NCBI RefSeq assembly: GCF_000423305.1
Contig: NZ_KE384004.1
Coordinates: 1 to 64,000 of the forward strand
DNA length: 64,000 bases
Source of the DNA: Legionella moravica DSM 19234
Lineage (GTDB): Bacteria > Pseudomonadota > Gammaproteobacteria > Legionellales > Legionellaceae
Direction of reading: 5' to 3'
Below the pieces are notes generated by a model. The model saw only the letters and a list, made by a program, of their open reading frames with translations, was not told the origin of the DNA and ran no database searches. This document shows, in pieces, positions 19,141-29,529 of the stretch. Numbering within the stretch: the first letter of the stretch is position 1; the number at the start of each line of letters is the position of its first letter. A program made the translations under genes and the position numbers.

Positions 19141-19914
19141 ATGTCAGAGCGCGATTGGCCAGCAAACGATTATGCAATTGGATCCTACATTCAGGCATCT
19201 GTAGCCGATCAATTCCTTCCCAATCTTAAGATTGCTCCAACAGCCAAAGTATTGGATATAGGTTGTGGTAATGGCAGTTATACGCGAAAAATACTGGATA
19301 TGGTTCCAAACGGTTCCGTACTGGGAATAGATCCATCAGAAAACATGTTAAAACTGGCACATGAAGTTGCTTTTGAGTATCCCAATTTTTCGATTAAAAA
19401 AGACAATGTAATCAGCATGAAGTACACAGAACAATTTGATTCTATTGTTTCATTCTGGTGCCTTCAGTGGACAACAAACATCTACAAATCTTTTGAACAT
19501 ATTATAAAAGCCCTAAAACCAGGCGGTACATTTTTTACATTATTCCCATCTGGCGATGATCCCTTCATTATGAGTTATTATGCCCTCAGAGATTCAGGCA
19601 GATTCAGCGTGCTGTCTGACTTTAAACCACCAGTGGACTATTCACAATTAGCCAACCTGAACAATAAGCTACAGACGCTGAACTGCAAAACACTTAACGT
19701 GGAATTATGCAAACAATCCATTACCCTGCCATCGTTAGATGTTTTTAGAAAATTTGTTAATGGTATTGCATTTTACCAGGGACAATTAGCAGACCCTGAT
19801 GTAAAAGAGATCAATGAAGCCATGGTCCAATATTTTGAAAATGAATGTCAGCTTCATTATCAAGGAGAATATCAGTTTAACTTTGCTATTTATTTAGTAA
19901 CTGGCGAGAAATAA
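19141..19914 (+). CDS. SAM-dependent methyltransferase
   Basis: 257 aa class I methyltransferase. Motif I is KVLDIGCGNGSYTRKIL, followed by the acidic loop VLGIDPSENML, and FDSIVSFWCLQWT and LKPGGTFFTLFP as motifs IV and V. The C-terminal 90 residues resemble the trans-aconitate methyltransferase/BioC-like group, but the substrate is not set. The ATG at 19141 follows GGAG by 5 nt and is preferred over the ATG at 19114. Confidence 0.85.
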   Translation: MSERDWPANDYAIGSYIQASVADQFLPNLKIAPTAKVLDIGCGNGSYTRKILDMVPNGSVLGIDPSENMLKLAHEVAFEYPNFSIKKDNVISMKYTEQFDSIVSFWCLQWTTNIYKSFEHIIKALKPGGTFFTLFPSGDDPFIMSYYALRDSGRFSVLSDFKPPVDYSQLANLNNKLQTLNCKTLNVELCKQSITLPSLDVFRKFVNGIAFYQGQLADPDVKEINEAMVQYFENECQLHYQGEYQFNFAIYLVTGEK

Positions 19915-20531
19915 AACACTAAAGGGTAATTGAGCCTTTTCATAAAGAAGTCCGAGCGAGCTCAGGATATCCTTGGAGCCTTCCATATAACAACCAGAGT
20001 AAATTATATACACGAAAGCATAGAGGCCATTTAAAATGAATTCATCTGTTTCATTATAAATCCTTCTTTGCTTTTCTTTTTTCAAGACAGGTCAATAAAA
20101 TAGCAGCATACTCAATACCTGCCATCAGAGCACTATAACTCTATGATTAAAAACACAATATTAAAGCTATTTAAATTATTAATAATGACTATCAATTTTT
20201 TAATGTTTACTCTGAAAATTTCGATTGTTAAGATAAGTTGAATAAAATTTAATCTCTAGCAAGTTCGCTCATGGAAGGTTCAATCACGCACTTAAATTTC
20301 TAATTCTCGATTTAAAGGTTCTTTGTCCAGAATTAGTTTACATGCTAAAAATAAGCTCGTTCGTAAGATGTCAACAGACTAATTCAAAAAGTCCTTACGA
20401 AATTATAGCAGAATGGACTCAGCAAGGTTGGAAACGACATAATGCAAACAGATAGCATTTCAGATGTTCTGTTCGATGACATCCTCAGTTCTTTCTAATT
20501 CTTTTAATGTTAATTACAGGACGTTATTATC
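19915..20531. other. Intergenic region of about 617 bp before the giant gene pair
   Basis: No convincing gene is present. A 63-codon minus-strand frame overlaps the methyltransferase end and lacks a family signature. The right part is AT-rich and probably holds the promoter of the two large genes. CTTTTAATGTTAATT at about 20501-20515 has TTAAT repeats reminiscent of a PmrA box, but it lies unusually close to the start codon. Confidence 0.5.
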
Positions 20532-23500
20532 ATGCCAAGAGACAATCTTTCAGCCCCTTTTTCCATGACTACCTCTGCTGTTCCAGGAACAGTGGGTTCA
20601 TCAATAATTGGCGCTGCTGCCGGTAGCCAACAATCAGGCCTTGTGTCAACAAAGGTATTACAAGAATGTGATATGGCAGAACGGGATTCTTTATTAAAAG
20701 CTTTAAATCTGTTGTCTCATGGCATTGATGAATTTCATAATGAAAAAGCTCAAGGCTTGAATCTCTTTCCTGACGATCTCCAGGATATGCTTGGTATAAC
20801 GCATAACGGTGCGGCCTCAACTGTAGAGAAAGCATTACTGGGGCCTGTGATGACCGCATCACATAGTGCTCAATTACCTTTGGATGTCAAAGCATGCATT
20901 GAAGGGATTCTGAATTCAGCTGAAGACTACAAACAATGGTCACAAACCCAACGAGCCTCTACCCTTGACATAGAAGAAGAATTCAAAGATAAAAAAATTG
21001 GATTATCGGCAAATTCTCATACCTTATGGATGAATTTCCATCATATTTCCGAACAATTGAATAACCATATTGAACGCGATTTCTCTCATAAAGGAAGTGC
21101 AGGCAAATCACACGGTCTTTTAGTTCAATCCAGTGCAAACAGTGCAACAGCAGGTTCACTGGGAACTGCCAGCCTTATGGCTCTTGTGGTTGATGCCTTA
21201 GGCTCTGCCCTGCGTGAACTGAGTGCCGCAGCATATTATTCCAAAGAAGAGACCAGCAATCCAAAAGAAAAAAATGTATACCTGGCACTAGAGGCATGCT
21301 GCAAAACATTTTCTCAAAGTAAGAACAGTCAAGAATCATTAATGGCTCTCCGCAAACTCGAAGAAGCGCTGCTAGATTTTGGTCCAGCAACGGAGCTGCA
21401 AGAACACCATAGCGTCACCAGCCCCGAGATGTCCGTCCTTGTCAGAATGTTAACGTCAATGCCATTTGTCAAAACATTACAAGCAGTGAATTCTTCTGTG
21501 CTGGCAGTCATTGCAGCAGAGCATGCTTTAACTCAAGATAAAGATAAATTCACTCAAAATACTCAGGAATCAGCGGCCAAAGCCAGTCTTATCAAAGACG
21601 TTTCTGGAGGAGATGCTCTTAGCCACTCACAAAATGTCACGGATTTTTACCATCAATTTGATCATGCAATGATGCATATAGACGGCGAGCTTAATGAGAT
21701 CCAGGAGCATGAAGTTATTGCCTCAAGTGCCATAAGCACCGTACGCAGTCAATCGGCCCTGGTCACCGCCTCCAGCCTTATTCCCGGGTTTATTGGGCTG
21801 ATTTCACGTGAATTGAGTGGAAGTGCTGACTTTACTAAAAACGACAAAGGAAGTAGTGAAGAGAGTAAAATAGTTTTACAATCCCGGCAGGAAATGACAG
21901 GCGCCGATCTGGATCAACTGATGTCTCGAATATGTGCCTTGCAAGAAAGGCTTGAACGATGCAAAGAATTAGGTGTATCGGCTCCTGTTGCCTTAGGGAT
22001 GGGAGAAGCAATGACCTCTGGCTCCCTAATTGCGGCTCTGAATGTGATTGCTGGCATGTATTCAGCCCTGAGAGAACTTCGCACATTAGCAGAAAGTCCG
22101 AGTATTCCCTTACAACTAAACGAAGCAGAGCAATTAAAAGCGAATGAATATGCTAAATCCGCTCTGGACTCCAATAAAGGTAGCGCAGAATCAATCGGAA
22201 CAGGCCCCGTTTCAGAGAAGCTTTCCTTGAATCAGCATCTCCAAAGTGTCATGGAACAAGTAGTATTAACCCATCGCTCTTATCGAAATTTTATCCTGCC
22301 TGATATGGAACGCAATGATCTGGATTCAGCGGGTAAATCCACCATAGCGTTTTCTCAAGGCAACAGTACCGGATTTTTATTAGGCTCATTAGGCGTACTC
22401 TCTCTAATAGGCCTACAAAGCGGTATCAGTGTAGAAGCATTATTCGGAGGCTTACGATACAGTCTTGAACTCAAAAGACTGAGTGACGGTGTGGACAAAA
22501 CGCAACTCGATAACGGATTCAAATCCAACCTTAGCTTTGCCAGTAATGCGACCAGGTTGGCCGAACAATCCATGGGCTCCTCTTCAGTCATTCAATCTGG
22601 CTCCCAAGCAACTTATTTTCTGGCAGAAACCGCATTTTCTCGTTCAGTGACAGTTGCCTTGTGTCATTCAGGCGCCTTAAAGGAAATACTGCGTCGACTG
22701 GTCAATCAGGAAGAAGAACGACTTCAAGAAGACAAACAAATACCCGCGCCAGGATATTCAGACAGTGCTCTTGTGTCTGACGCCATAATGCCTCAATTGT
22801 ATGACAATATCGTGAAAGTTCTGGATGATGCAGAAGCAAATCAAAATCCCATCCCCGGCCTGAATCAGGCGATGGCATCACAACTGGCAAAAGCGACCCA
22901 TTCCAGCATTGCTGCCGCTTTATGCACTCATAGCACGTTCATTACCCCTGTTTTAAAATCCATAGTCGTTGCGAAAAAGGCCAGTGTCATTGAGGAAGAA
23001 ATAAAAAAAGAAGCCATTTCCGCACAAAGCATCGTCAGCAAAGTACTCAGCGAATCATTAAATGTTATCCAGGCATTCACCAACAACTTTAAAGATGAAA
23101 TGCTGCACATGAGAGATCCAATTAAGAACAGCACCACAATACAACTTTCAGCTGAATCAATTGGAACCAGTACAGCGGCTTCTTGTGCCGTGTCTTTATT
23201 ATGCGAAGAATTATTCGAGATTTGCCTGAGCCGCTCTCTAACGCTTCTGGATAGGGAAAAAATGGCTCAATCGGCTGAAAAATCAGGAGAGCTAACCCAG
23301 GAAGAAGCAAAATTAGCGGGAGAAGCAATCGCAGAGGACAGTGCTATGGGTCAAGAGGCTCATTTTACCCACGCTATCTCAGCTCTGCGTCTAACATTAT
23401 CGCACCTTGGGGTATCGCTTGGGAATATAGCCTCAGAAATGAATCGAAGTCCTGAACTGTTACAGGATGAATTAGAGATACACTCATCTCAACGCAGTCT

Positions 23501-24611
23501 GATGCGCAACCTGATCTCCGTATTTAGTCAATGCAGTGCCACGATGTTGGCTCTTACAGCATTAATACCGGTTGCCCCTTTGACTACTGCAGGTAGTGTT
23601 GATGCCTTAAGGGAGTTGATACATAACATTGATAGAGAACTGGTTTTAAAGCCTGTGCATAGCAGTGCGGATTCAACAAAAGACTGCGGTTCTGATAGCA
23701 GTTTATTAACAGGCATAGGCACAGATTGTGTTTCCAGCATTCTTTCTACCACCACAAAATTGCTGTTACAGGCTTCCGTTCTGGGTTTGGATAGCACGTT
23801 GTCCATAGCAAAAATGATGGAGATACTCTGTCTTCACCCAAGGCCAGGAGACGCTTTAGCTCTTGAATTACAGGCATTATCACAACCTAACGGACTCTCA
23901 CGTAATTCCAACGAGCAATCACAAAGCGTATTGGTCGCGGGAAGCATCGGTACAGCGGGAATGTCACTTGCCAGTAAAACAGGAAAATCTTTTGCAACTG
24001 AAGATTCCATTCGCGGACTTCAAGAAGCAGTCAATCAACGAATTGATCGTATTGCCCTTCTGGATGACGAAGAAGAATCAAGTACGCTGAACTTAAAAGG
24101 ATTTTATGAATTATTAATTCGTCTCATGGTTGAAGGCTCTGGAACTGACGATGCTTTTAAAGAGATTATTCAAAGATTTCATCGCGGTGGCATTATATTA
24201 TCCAGTTATCATAGTGAGCATGGCGGAATTATTGAAGGTAAAAGACCACATAACTCAAACAGCCTGATTTCAAATAACAGTTTTCAAGGATGTGATGATG
24301 CTGATGCTGTATTAACAACCTTTATTGACAGAGCCTATCATTCCGAGCATGCGCCGAATTCCTTGCTGGACAGGCTGAAAAACGAATTGCTCCATTATGA
24401 CAAGTTAAGTGAAAAAACCCAAAAGAGTTGGGCGTATATTGTCAATAAAGTATGTGATCGATTACGTATGGAACACGTTCGAAACAGCATTTTTAATCGT
24501 GGTGAGCATAAACGCCCCCAACAAACTTTGGCAGAGAAGAGAGAGAAGCTGCTTCATGATTGGACACGCCGGATAGCAGACGAAGAGGAACTGGCATCCC
24601 CCAGTAATTAA
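20532..24611 (+). CDS. Giant protein of unknown function, Ser/Ala-rich (first of pair)
   Basis: 1359 aa. I do not recognise any known domain. It alternates charged helical stretches with at least six hydrophobic segments rich in Gly, Ala and Ser. Many of these contain SIGT or GSLG and end in an ALREL-like motif, for example GSLGTASLMALVVDALGSAL near residue 220, YSALRELRTLAE near 520 and VDALRELIHNI near 1040. This suggests a degenerate internal repeat of helical bundles, perhaps membrane-active. There is no signal peptide. The C-terminus IADEEELASPSN has an acidic cluster like the E-block of Dot/Icm substrates. AGGA lies 11 nt before the ATG. The next gene follows after 19 bp, so the two form an operon. 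Function unknown; a translocated effector or toxin-like protein is possible. Confidence 0.85.
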   Translation: MPRDNLSAPFSMTTSAVPGTVGSSIIGAAAGSQQSGLVSTKVLQECDMAERDSLLKALNLLSHGIDEFHNEKAQGLNLFPDDLQDMLGITHNGAASTVEKALLGPVMTASHSAQLPLDVKACIEGILNSAEDYKQWSQTQRASTLDIEEEFKDKKIGLSANSHTLWMNFHHISEQLNNHIERDFSHKGSAGKSHGLLVQSSANSATAGSLGTASLMALVVDALGSALRELSAAAYYSKEETSNPKEKNVYLALEACCKTFSQSKNSQESLMALRKLEEALLDFGPATELQEHHSVTSPEMSVLVRMLTSMPFVKTLQAVNSSVLAVIAAEHALTQDKDKFTQNTQESAAKASLIKDVSGGDALSHSQNVTDFYHQFDHAMMHIDGELNEIQEHEVIASSAISTVRSQSALVTASSLIPGFIGLISRELSGSADFTKNDKGSSEESKIVLQSRQEMTGADLDQLMSRICALQERLERCKELGVSAPVALGMGEAMTSGSLIAALNVIAGMYSALRELRTLAESPSIPLQLNEAEQLKANEYAKSALDSNKGSAESIGTGPVSEKLSLNQHLQSVMEQVVLTHRSYRNFILPDMERNDLDSAGKSTIAFSQGNSTGFLLGSLGVLSLIGLQSGISVEALFGGLRYSLELKRLSDGVDKTQLDNGFKSNLSFASNATRLAEQSMGSSSVIQSGSQATYFLAETAFSRSVTVALCHSGALKEILRRLVNQEEERLQEDKQIPAPGYSDSALVSDAIMPQLYDNIVKVLDDAEANQNPIPGLNQAMASQLAKATHSSIAAALCTHSTFITPVLKSIVVAKKASVIEEEIKKEAISAQSIVSKVLSESLNVIQAFTNNFKDEMLHMRDPIKNSTTIQLSAESIGTSTAASCAVSLLCEELFEICLSRSLTLLDREKMAQSAEKSGELTQEEAKLAGEAIAEDSAMGQEAHFTHAISALRLTLSHLGVSLGNIASEMNRSPELLQDELEIHSSQRSLMRNLISVFSQCSATMLALTALIPVAPLTTAGSVDALRELIHNIDRELVLKPVHSSADSTKDCGSDSSLLTGIGTDCVSSILSTTTKLLLQASVLGLDSTLSIAKMMEILCLHPRPGDALALELQALSQPNGLSRNSNEQSQSVLVAGSIGTAGMSLASKTGKSFATEDSIRGLQEAVNQRIDRIALLDDEEESSTLNLKGFYELLIRLMVEGSGTDDAFKEIIQRFHRGGIILSSYHSEHGGIIEGKRPHNSNSLISNNSFQGCDDADAVLTTFIDRAYHSEHAPNSLLDRLKNELLHYDKLSEKTQKSWAYIVNKVCDRLRMEHVRNSIFNRGEHKRPQQTLAEKREKLLHDWTRRIADEEELASPSN

Positions 24612-24630
24612 AATTGATACGGGTGCTTTT

Positions 24631-27600
24631 ATGCCAAATTTTTTACCCAATGAGGGCTTTAACAAATTAAAACATTCGCTTCCTCATGAGTTTCGTAATC
24701 AGCTAATAAACGAGGAAGCTGTTTTAGCGCAAGCATATCCGCTGCTGAATATGCTCTGCCCAAATCGTGATGAGCTCAATGAATTAAGCATCCGTCTCAA
24801 CATACCAGAGCCACTGAACAGTAAAGATTTGGCGAGACGCTTAGCCTCCCTGACTTTAGAATTGGAAGGCAATTTTAATGTTAATGCCTTATTTCAATAC
24901 AGGCTCCCCATCGTGTTAAGTGAGTTTCCTAAACACAGCCGAGTTATTAATCAAACCATTCAGAAATTTAATGACATTATTGAAGCCTATCACAGAAACG
25001 AGATTGAGGAACTCTCGGAAACCAATATTGAAGAACATTACAAGGCAATTCTTAGCGCAATTAAGGAGCAAGGCTTTTATCGTGACAGTGATTCCTTTTG
25101 GCAATTAAATTGTGATAATGAATCATTATGGCAATTAATAGGAATGCTGGCTGGATGGTCAAAAACATCACCAGTTGATGTGATGAACAGGGAAAATATT
25201 CCATTAGCAGCTTCTTCATCAGAGCCAGTTGTACCGTCTTCCTCAATAGAACCCATTAGAACGCCTGTGGAGATTGCTGATTTGCCCCAAGATGCTAAAT
25301 CCAGTATCAAAAGCCCGTTTATTCCAGAATACAGTTACAATTTTAACGGAGCCGGACGTCTGGATACTGAAACAAATTTTTTATTACTTAACGCTTTTGG
25401 GATGAAATTTGGCGGTCATTTTGATGCTCAGGTCAAATATCCCCCGCGTTTCATTCCTTTGGATCAGTTGCATGTTCTTGTTCGACGTCAGCTGTCTCAT
25501 CGAATGGATGTATGGTCCACTCCATCATTTCAGTTATGGCTGGAAACCACATTAGCGCAACTCGGAGTTGAGTTTATCCAAAAAAACAAAAATGACAGCT
25601 CTGAAGACTTGTTGGTTAATCCTTTTTTAAAAGAACCGATCAGTTTTTTAAGTCCCGAAAAAATTAATACCGTACTCAATCAAACCCTGCTGCATTTTAC
25701 TGATGAAGAATTCAATCCAAGCGCATCTGAAATCGCTATTCTCTCACAATATCTCTTTGAGTTATTACAAGGATTTCAAGTCAATCCAGGGCTGGCTTTG
25801 GGCATTGGGGCTAATTGGGATGGAACAGTAAACCTGTCCAACGAGGCTGGAGCCTATGCTTTTAAATTCAGGGAATCCAAGGCGGATTGGGGACGACGAT
25901 TCAAACACCTCAGCCTTCATCGACAAGGCCCTTCCGAAGCCAAAATGAATGCTGCTATTGGTGTACAATTTGAGCTTCAATCGCTCATGACTGATTTTGA
26001 TTATATGAGTCAATTGCAACCATCTGAATATAATGAAGTTGTATACAATGCGCTAATCGATAACCTGGTAACTGATCTTCTTCCGGAACCCTCCTACTTC
26101 GAAAATGAGCGTTATCCAAAATACAAAAAACAACATGTGGTCAAAACAAACGAAAGTGGCTTAATCGAGATTGACAGCTTTTTAATACCGAGCAAACAAG
26201 GCACTTATTTTAAAGGCCGAAATGGGGAGGAAAAGCAAACCCCGATGTACCGTAGAGCAGGTACTCTGGACGTCCAGGCATTTCCTAAAAATACGACCTA
26301 TTGCGAGCAATCCAAAGTCTGCTATGCAGGCAATCCCTTGGGGCCGCTGCAAATGCAATTTGCACAATCAATGTATCGAAACGTTAGAGGACACATTGTT
26401 TATGATCCTATTGCCCCCGATCAATTTCTGGAAGATGCATATTATGGACAGGTAATCCGCGGAGATAATGATGATTATTTGCCTTTTATTGGAGTAATCC
26501 CCAAGAATTTTGACCGCTATTTTAATCAACCTAATGAACTCTGTGCTTCATTCGTTGTTCGCATGTTGCAATCAGCTCGCATGATGGAATATTGCCCCAC
26601 CTTCAAAACTGCTTATGATCTCATTAAAACACGATTTTTACCTGGTCCTCAAAAGCAACCTCCTGCATTGCCGCAATTTTGCAGCGATTATCTTGCCGAA
26701 AAGCACCAGCAACTCATCAGCGCACTTGCCAATAATGAGCGAAATTTTTCAGAGTGCCAAAAAATACTGTTCAGCCTGGTCAAAAATCTGATTTACAGCC
26801 TGTACGACATCGGCCGTGATGATCAACAATTCAAGCAGGGATATTTGGCGTTCATTCATTCCAAAGATACATTTTCCCCAATAAATCGAGCCAAATGTGA
26901 CAAGCTGATCCGCGAGCTTACGGTCACCAAACCAGTCGAAGTATCTCCTGAGGCCATGTCTCGATATGAACAAATCCTGGGCTTTTTAAGGGATATTACC
27001 TCATATTTCTATCCCCAACCTTCCGAAGAGCTGGCACAGGAACTTGCCAGACAAGCAAGACTACATGTCAATCCTTTATTAAAGACCAAAGCAATAACCG
27101 CCTATTTTGATAACCTGAAACGGAGTAAACAGGACAATTTGTCGAGAAAACAAACTCCAGGAATGCTCTATGCCGCGCTAAAACACGGAGGCCCCTCTAA
27201 GACTGTAGCCCGCGATTACGGACAAATGCACGACTATAATTTTCCTTCATATTATCGTGACCCGGATGGTACGCCACAGGGAGAGCCACAAACACATGAT
27301 CGGTTCATCGACTGGAGTGCAAAACGCTTGGGCGCAGGTCTACAAATCATGCATAAATATCATCTGTTTGCGTTCATCCATAATCCCATTTATGAAACAT
27401 TTAATCGAGCAAGACAATCTGCAGCCGCACATCGACATGACCCATTAAAAGCTTTATGGGCTTTAAAAGGAGCTTTAGAAGGGTTATTCTGGCACGGCAT
27501 CGTTATTGGATTGTGGCAAACGACGACGACCCCTGTCCACATGCTCTGCGATTTTTTTAGTTGGCAATTGACCCTCTTTAATAGAAAATCCATTAAAAGC

Positions 27601-29337
27601 ATTGAAAATCCATTGACCCTTCCAGCCGCGCCAGCGAATGAATTAAATACAAAAAGTAAGGCATCCGCAGAATCTCGTGATTATCTGCTGAGTTTATTAG
27701 GAAAATCAAAACCTCTTGATGCTAAAAAGAATTCGGTAATAGCCTACGCCAGAACTATGATTCATGTACTATACCCACACCTCCGCCCAGTGGATTTAAC
27801 TGTTTGCAATCAACAGCTACTAAACGATTTCCCACTGACAGAGGAAGAGTGGAATTCATTTTTTGCACCGGTGTTAAACCCATCAGAGGATCATGAATTA
27901 TCTACTCTTCTACATCGATATAACGGAGTAATAAACAACAATCTGATTCAGGCAGTATATCAATGCATCACTAACCCCCGTTTTTCAGCCCAGCCTAAAC
28001 CGGTATGCAAACAGATAATTTCCAGTTGTTCACTTAATGCCAAACAGAGCGATGTTCTTAATCATATTGCCACCCTATATCAACACACACCTTTGGAAAA
28101 CAAGCTGAATTTTATCCAATTATTTCAATTTAGCGGCGCCATTCAGAAGGCGTTGCAACGAAGGGATCAATTCATCCAAAAAGTTCAAAACTTCATCCTG
28201 AACGTATTTGATGAACAGTGGATACTGACTTTGCTCTTTAATCATCACCTGGAACAGCTCATTGCAAAATTAACGCCGCTGACACTGGAACAGACGATTT
28301 TAATAATGCCTGACACTATAAAATGGCCGCTGCATCATCTACTCACTGCAAATAATACCCATGTGCTGGATGACTATATATTAAACGAAAACCAAAAAAC
28401 TCTTTTAATGAACATACATTCAATGGCCTCCCTGATTAAAGAACCAGAACACATAAAACAGTTATTGAGCCATTGCCGGGTTGATCAGCGTTGTAAAGAA
28501 CATGGAAGCAGTATAAAAGAAAAGGCTCATAATAAATGGGCAAAATTTGCAGAAAGAGAATTAAAACACCAACTCTTATCCGATGATGAAGTACACGATA
28601 TTATCAGTCTCCTAGCCGATAAATTATCAGCGTTTCATGATTTAAATGCGCCTCTGAACAGATTGCCAACCGTTTATCAATCTCTGAATACTAATGAAGG
28701 ACTGGATTTATTTTATGAAACATCCACAGCAATTAAAATCAGGCTAGAACACTATCTGCATCTTAATGATAAAGCGCATAAATCAAAGGTGACCGAAGCA
28801 AAAACCCTGCTTAAAAATTTTCTCAACATGAGTATGAATGCCGCGATCAATTCAAGGCTGGATCAGGTGGATGTATTTGCTCAGGAAAAAATTCAAAATC
28901 CTTTATTAATGAGCAACGCCATAGGCCAATGGTTATCGGGGCTGCAAAAAAATAATTATTATTTACGCTCCTTTTTAGAGCAACAACTGCATCAGGCACC
29001 GTCTCTTGATCACACTCTCTGGCGCTGTAAGTGTATTTTTCAAGTATTGGAACAAAAGCAACCCGCAGAACGAATCAAAAACACTGGTATGCAGTCCTTA
29101 CTCCGTTTTTGGAGTCAGCATAAAGACAATGTAACAATGACTGGAGAACACTACATTAATCCGGAGTTTAGTAAACCCAATAAATGTGCCCATACAAACC
29201 TGTTCGATGACTCCGTCACTTTGCGGCATGCAATAACGCGAGTGCGTGAAAAACTGCCGAATACATCCCTTTTTAATATGCCTCGCAAAATTGCAATTGA
29301 TGAAAACAACGAAATAGAATTAATTGTGGAGCCTTAA
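24631..29337 (+). CDS. Giant protein of unknown function (second of pair)
   Basis: 1568 aa, not recognised. Residues 1-190 are helical. A Ser/Pro-rich linker (ASSSEPVVPSSSIEPIRTP) around 195-215 separates this from a mixed alpha/beta part (220-700) with FNGAGRLDTETNFLLLNAFG, RRAGTLDVQAF and GHIVYDPIAPDQFLEDAYYG. The rest is helical. One clear hydrophobic stretch lies near residue 950 (GLFWHGIVIGLWQTTTTPVH); otherwise it looks soluble with no signal peptide. It ends in ENNEIELIVEP, acidic and hydrophobic. It starts 19 bp after the first giant gene, so they are cotranscribed and probably work together. Dot/Icm export is possible but not shown by the sequence. Confidence 0.85.
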   Translation: MPNFLPNEGFNKLKHSLPHEFRNQLINEEAVLAQAYPLLNMLCPNRDELNELSIRLNIPEPLNSKDLARRLASLTLELEGNFNVNALFQYRLPIVLSEFPKHSRVINQTIQKFNDIIEAYHRNEIEELSETNIEEHYKAILSAIKEQGFYRDSDSFWQLNCDNESLWQLIGMLAGWSKTSPVDVMNRENIPLAASSSEPVVPSSSIEPIRTPVEIADLPQDAKSSIKSPFIPEYSYNFNGAGRLDTETNFLLLNAFGMKFGGHFDAQVKYPPRFIPLDQLHVLVRRQLSHRMDVWSTPSFQLWLETTLAQLGVEFIQKNKNDSSEDLLVNPFLKEPISFLSPEKINTVLNQTLLHFTDEEFNPSASEIAILSQYLFELLQGFQVNPGLALGIGANWDGTVNLSNEAGAYAFKFRESKADWGRRFKHLSLHRQGPSEAKMNAAIGVQFELQSLMTDFDYMSQLQPSEYNEVVYNALIDNLVTDLLPEPSYFENERYPKYKKQHVVKTNESGLIEIDSFLIPSKQGTYFKGRNGEEKQTPMYRRAGTLDVQAFPKNTTYCEQSKVCYAGNPLGPLQMQFAQSMYRNVRGHIVYDPIAPDQFLEDAYYGQVIRGDNDDYLPFIGVIPKNFDRYFNQPNELCASFVVRMLQSARMMEYCPTFKTAYDLIKTRFLPGPQKQPPALPQFCSDYLAEKHQQLISALANNERNFSECQKILFSLVKNLIYSLYDIGRDDQQFKQGYLAFIHSKDTFSPINRAKCDKLIRELTVTKPVEVSPEAMSRYEQILGFLRDITSYFYPQPSEELAQELARQARLHVNPLLKTKAITAYFDNLKRSKQDNLSRKQTPGMLYAALKHGGPSKTVARDYGQMHDYNFPSYYRDPDGTPQGEPQTHDRFIDWSAKRLGAGLQIMHKYHLFAFIHNPIYETFNRARQSAAAHRHDPLKALWALKGALEGLFWHGIVIGLWQTTTTPVHMLCDFFSWQLTLFNRKSIKSIENPLTLPAAPANELNTKSKASAESRDYLLSLLGKSKPLDAKKNSVIAYARTMIHVLYPHLRPVDLTVCNQQLLNDFPLTEEEWNSFFAPVLNPSEDHELSTLLHRYNGVINNNLIQAVYQCITNPRFSAQPKPVCKQIISSCSLNAKQSDVLNHIATLYQHTPLENKLNFIQLFQFSGAIQKALQRRDQFIQKVQNFILNVFDEQWILTLLFNHHLEQLIAKLTPLTLEQTILIMPDTIKWPLHHLLTANNTHVLDDYILNENQKTLLMNIHSMASLIKEPEHIKQLLSHCRVDQRCKEHGSSIKEKAHNKWAKFAERELKHQLLSDDEVHDIISLLADKLSAFHDLNAPLNRLPTVYQSLNTNEGLDLFYETSTAIKIRLEHYLHLNDKAHKSKVTEAKTLLKNFLNMSMNAAINSRLDQVDVFAQEKIQNPLLMSNAIGQWLSGLQKNNYYLRSFLEQQLHQAPSLDHTLWRCKCIFQVLEQKQPAERIKNTGMQSLLRFWSQHKDNVTMTGEHYINPEFSKPNKCAHTNLFDDSVTLRHAITRVREKLPNTSLFNMPRKIAIDENNEIELIVEP

Positions 29338-29370
29338 CCAGGGCATGTTGCCAAGTTCCGTAATTAATTT

Positions 29371-29428
29371 AGGTAACGTCCCTGAAGTTTTTTAAGACAA
29401 TGTTTAAAAAACTTCAGAGACGTTGCCT
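29371..29428. terminator. Long inverted repeat, probable bidirectional terminator
   Basis: Two 26-nt arms (29371-29396 and 29403-29428) match at 23 positions around a 6-nt loop. Each arm contains CTGAAGTTTTTTAA, so the stem ends in an A/T-rich top. It lies between the convergent giant gene 2 and the glycosidase gene and would stop transcription from both sides. Confidence 0.6.
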
Positions 29429-29529
29429 ACTAACGAGAAAACTCGGCATAAATACACCAATTGAGTGCAAAGGAATCAAAAATTGACTCCTTTGCCTGCA
29501 TGTGAACTCCCATTCAATCCATGTACTAT

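Noticed and set aside
19894..20085. 63-codon minus-strand frame after the methyltransferase gene
   Set aside because: It overlaps the methyltransferase end, its sequence matches no family and no good start signal precedes it.
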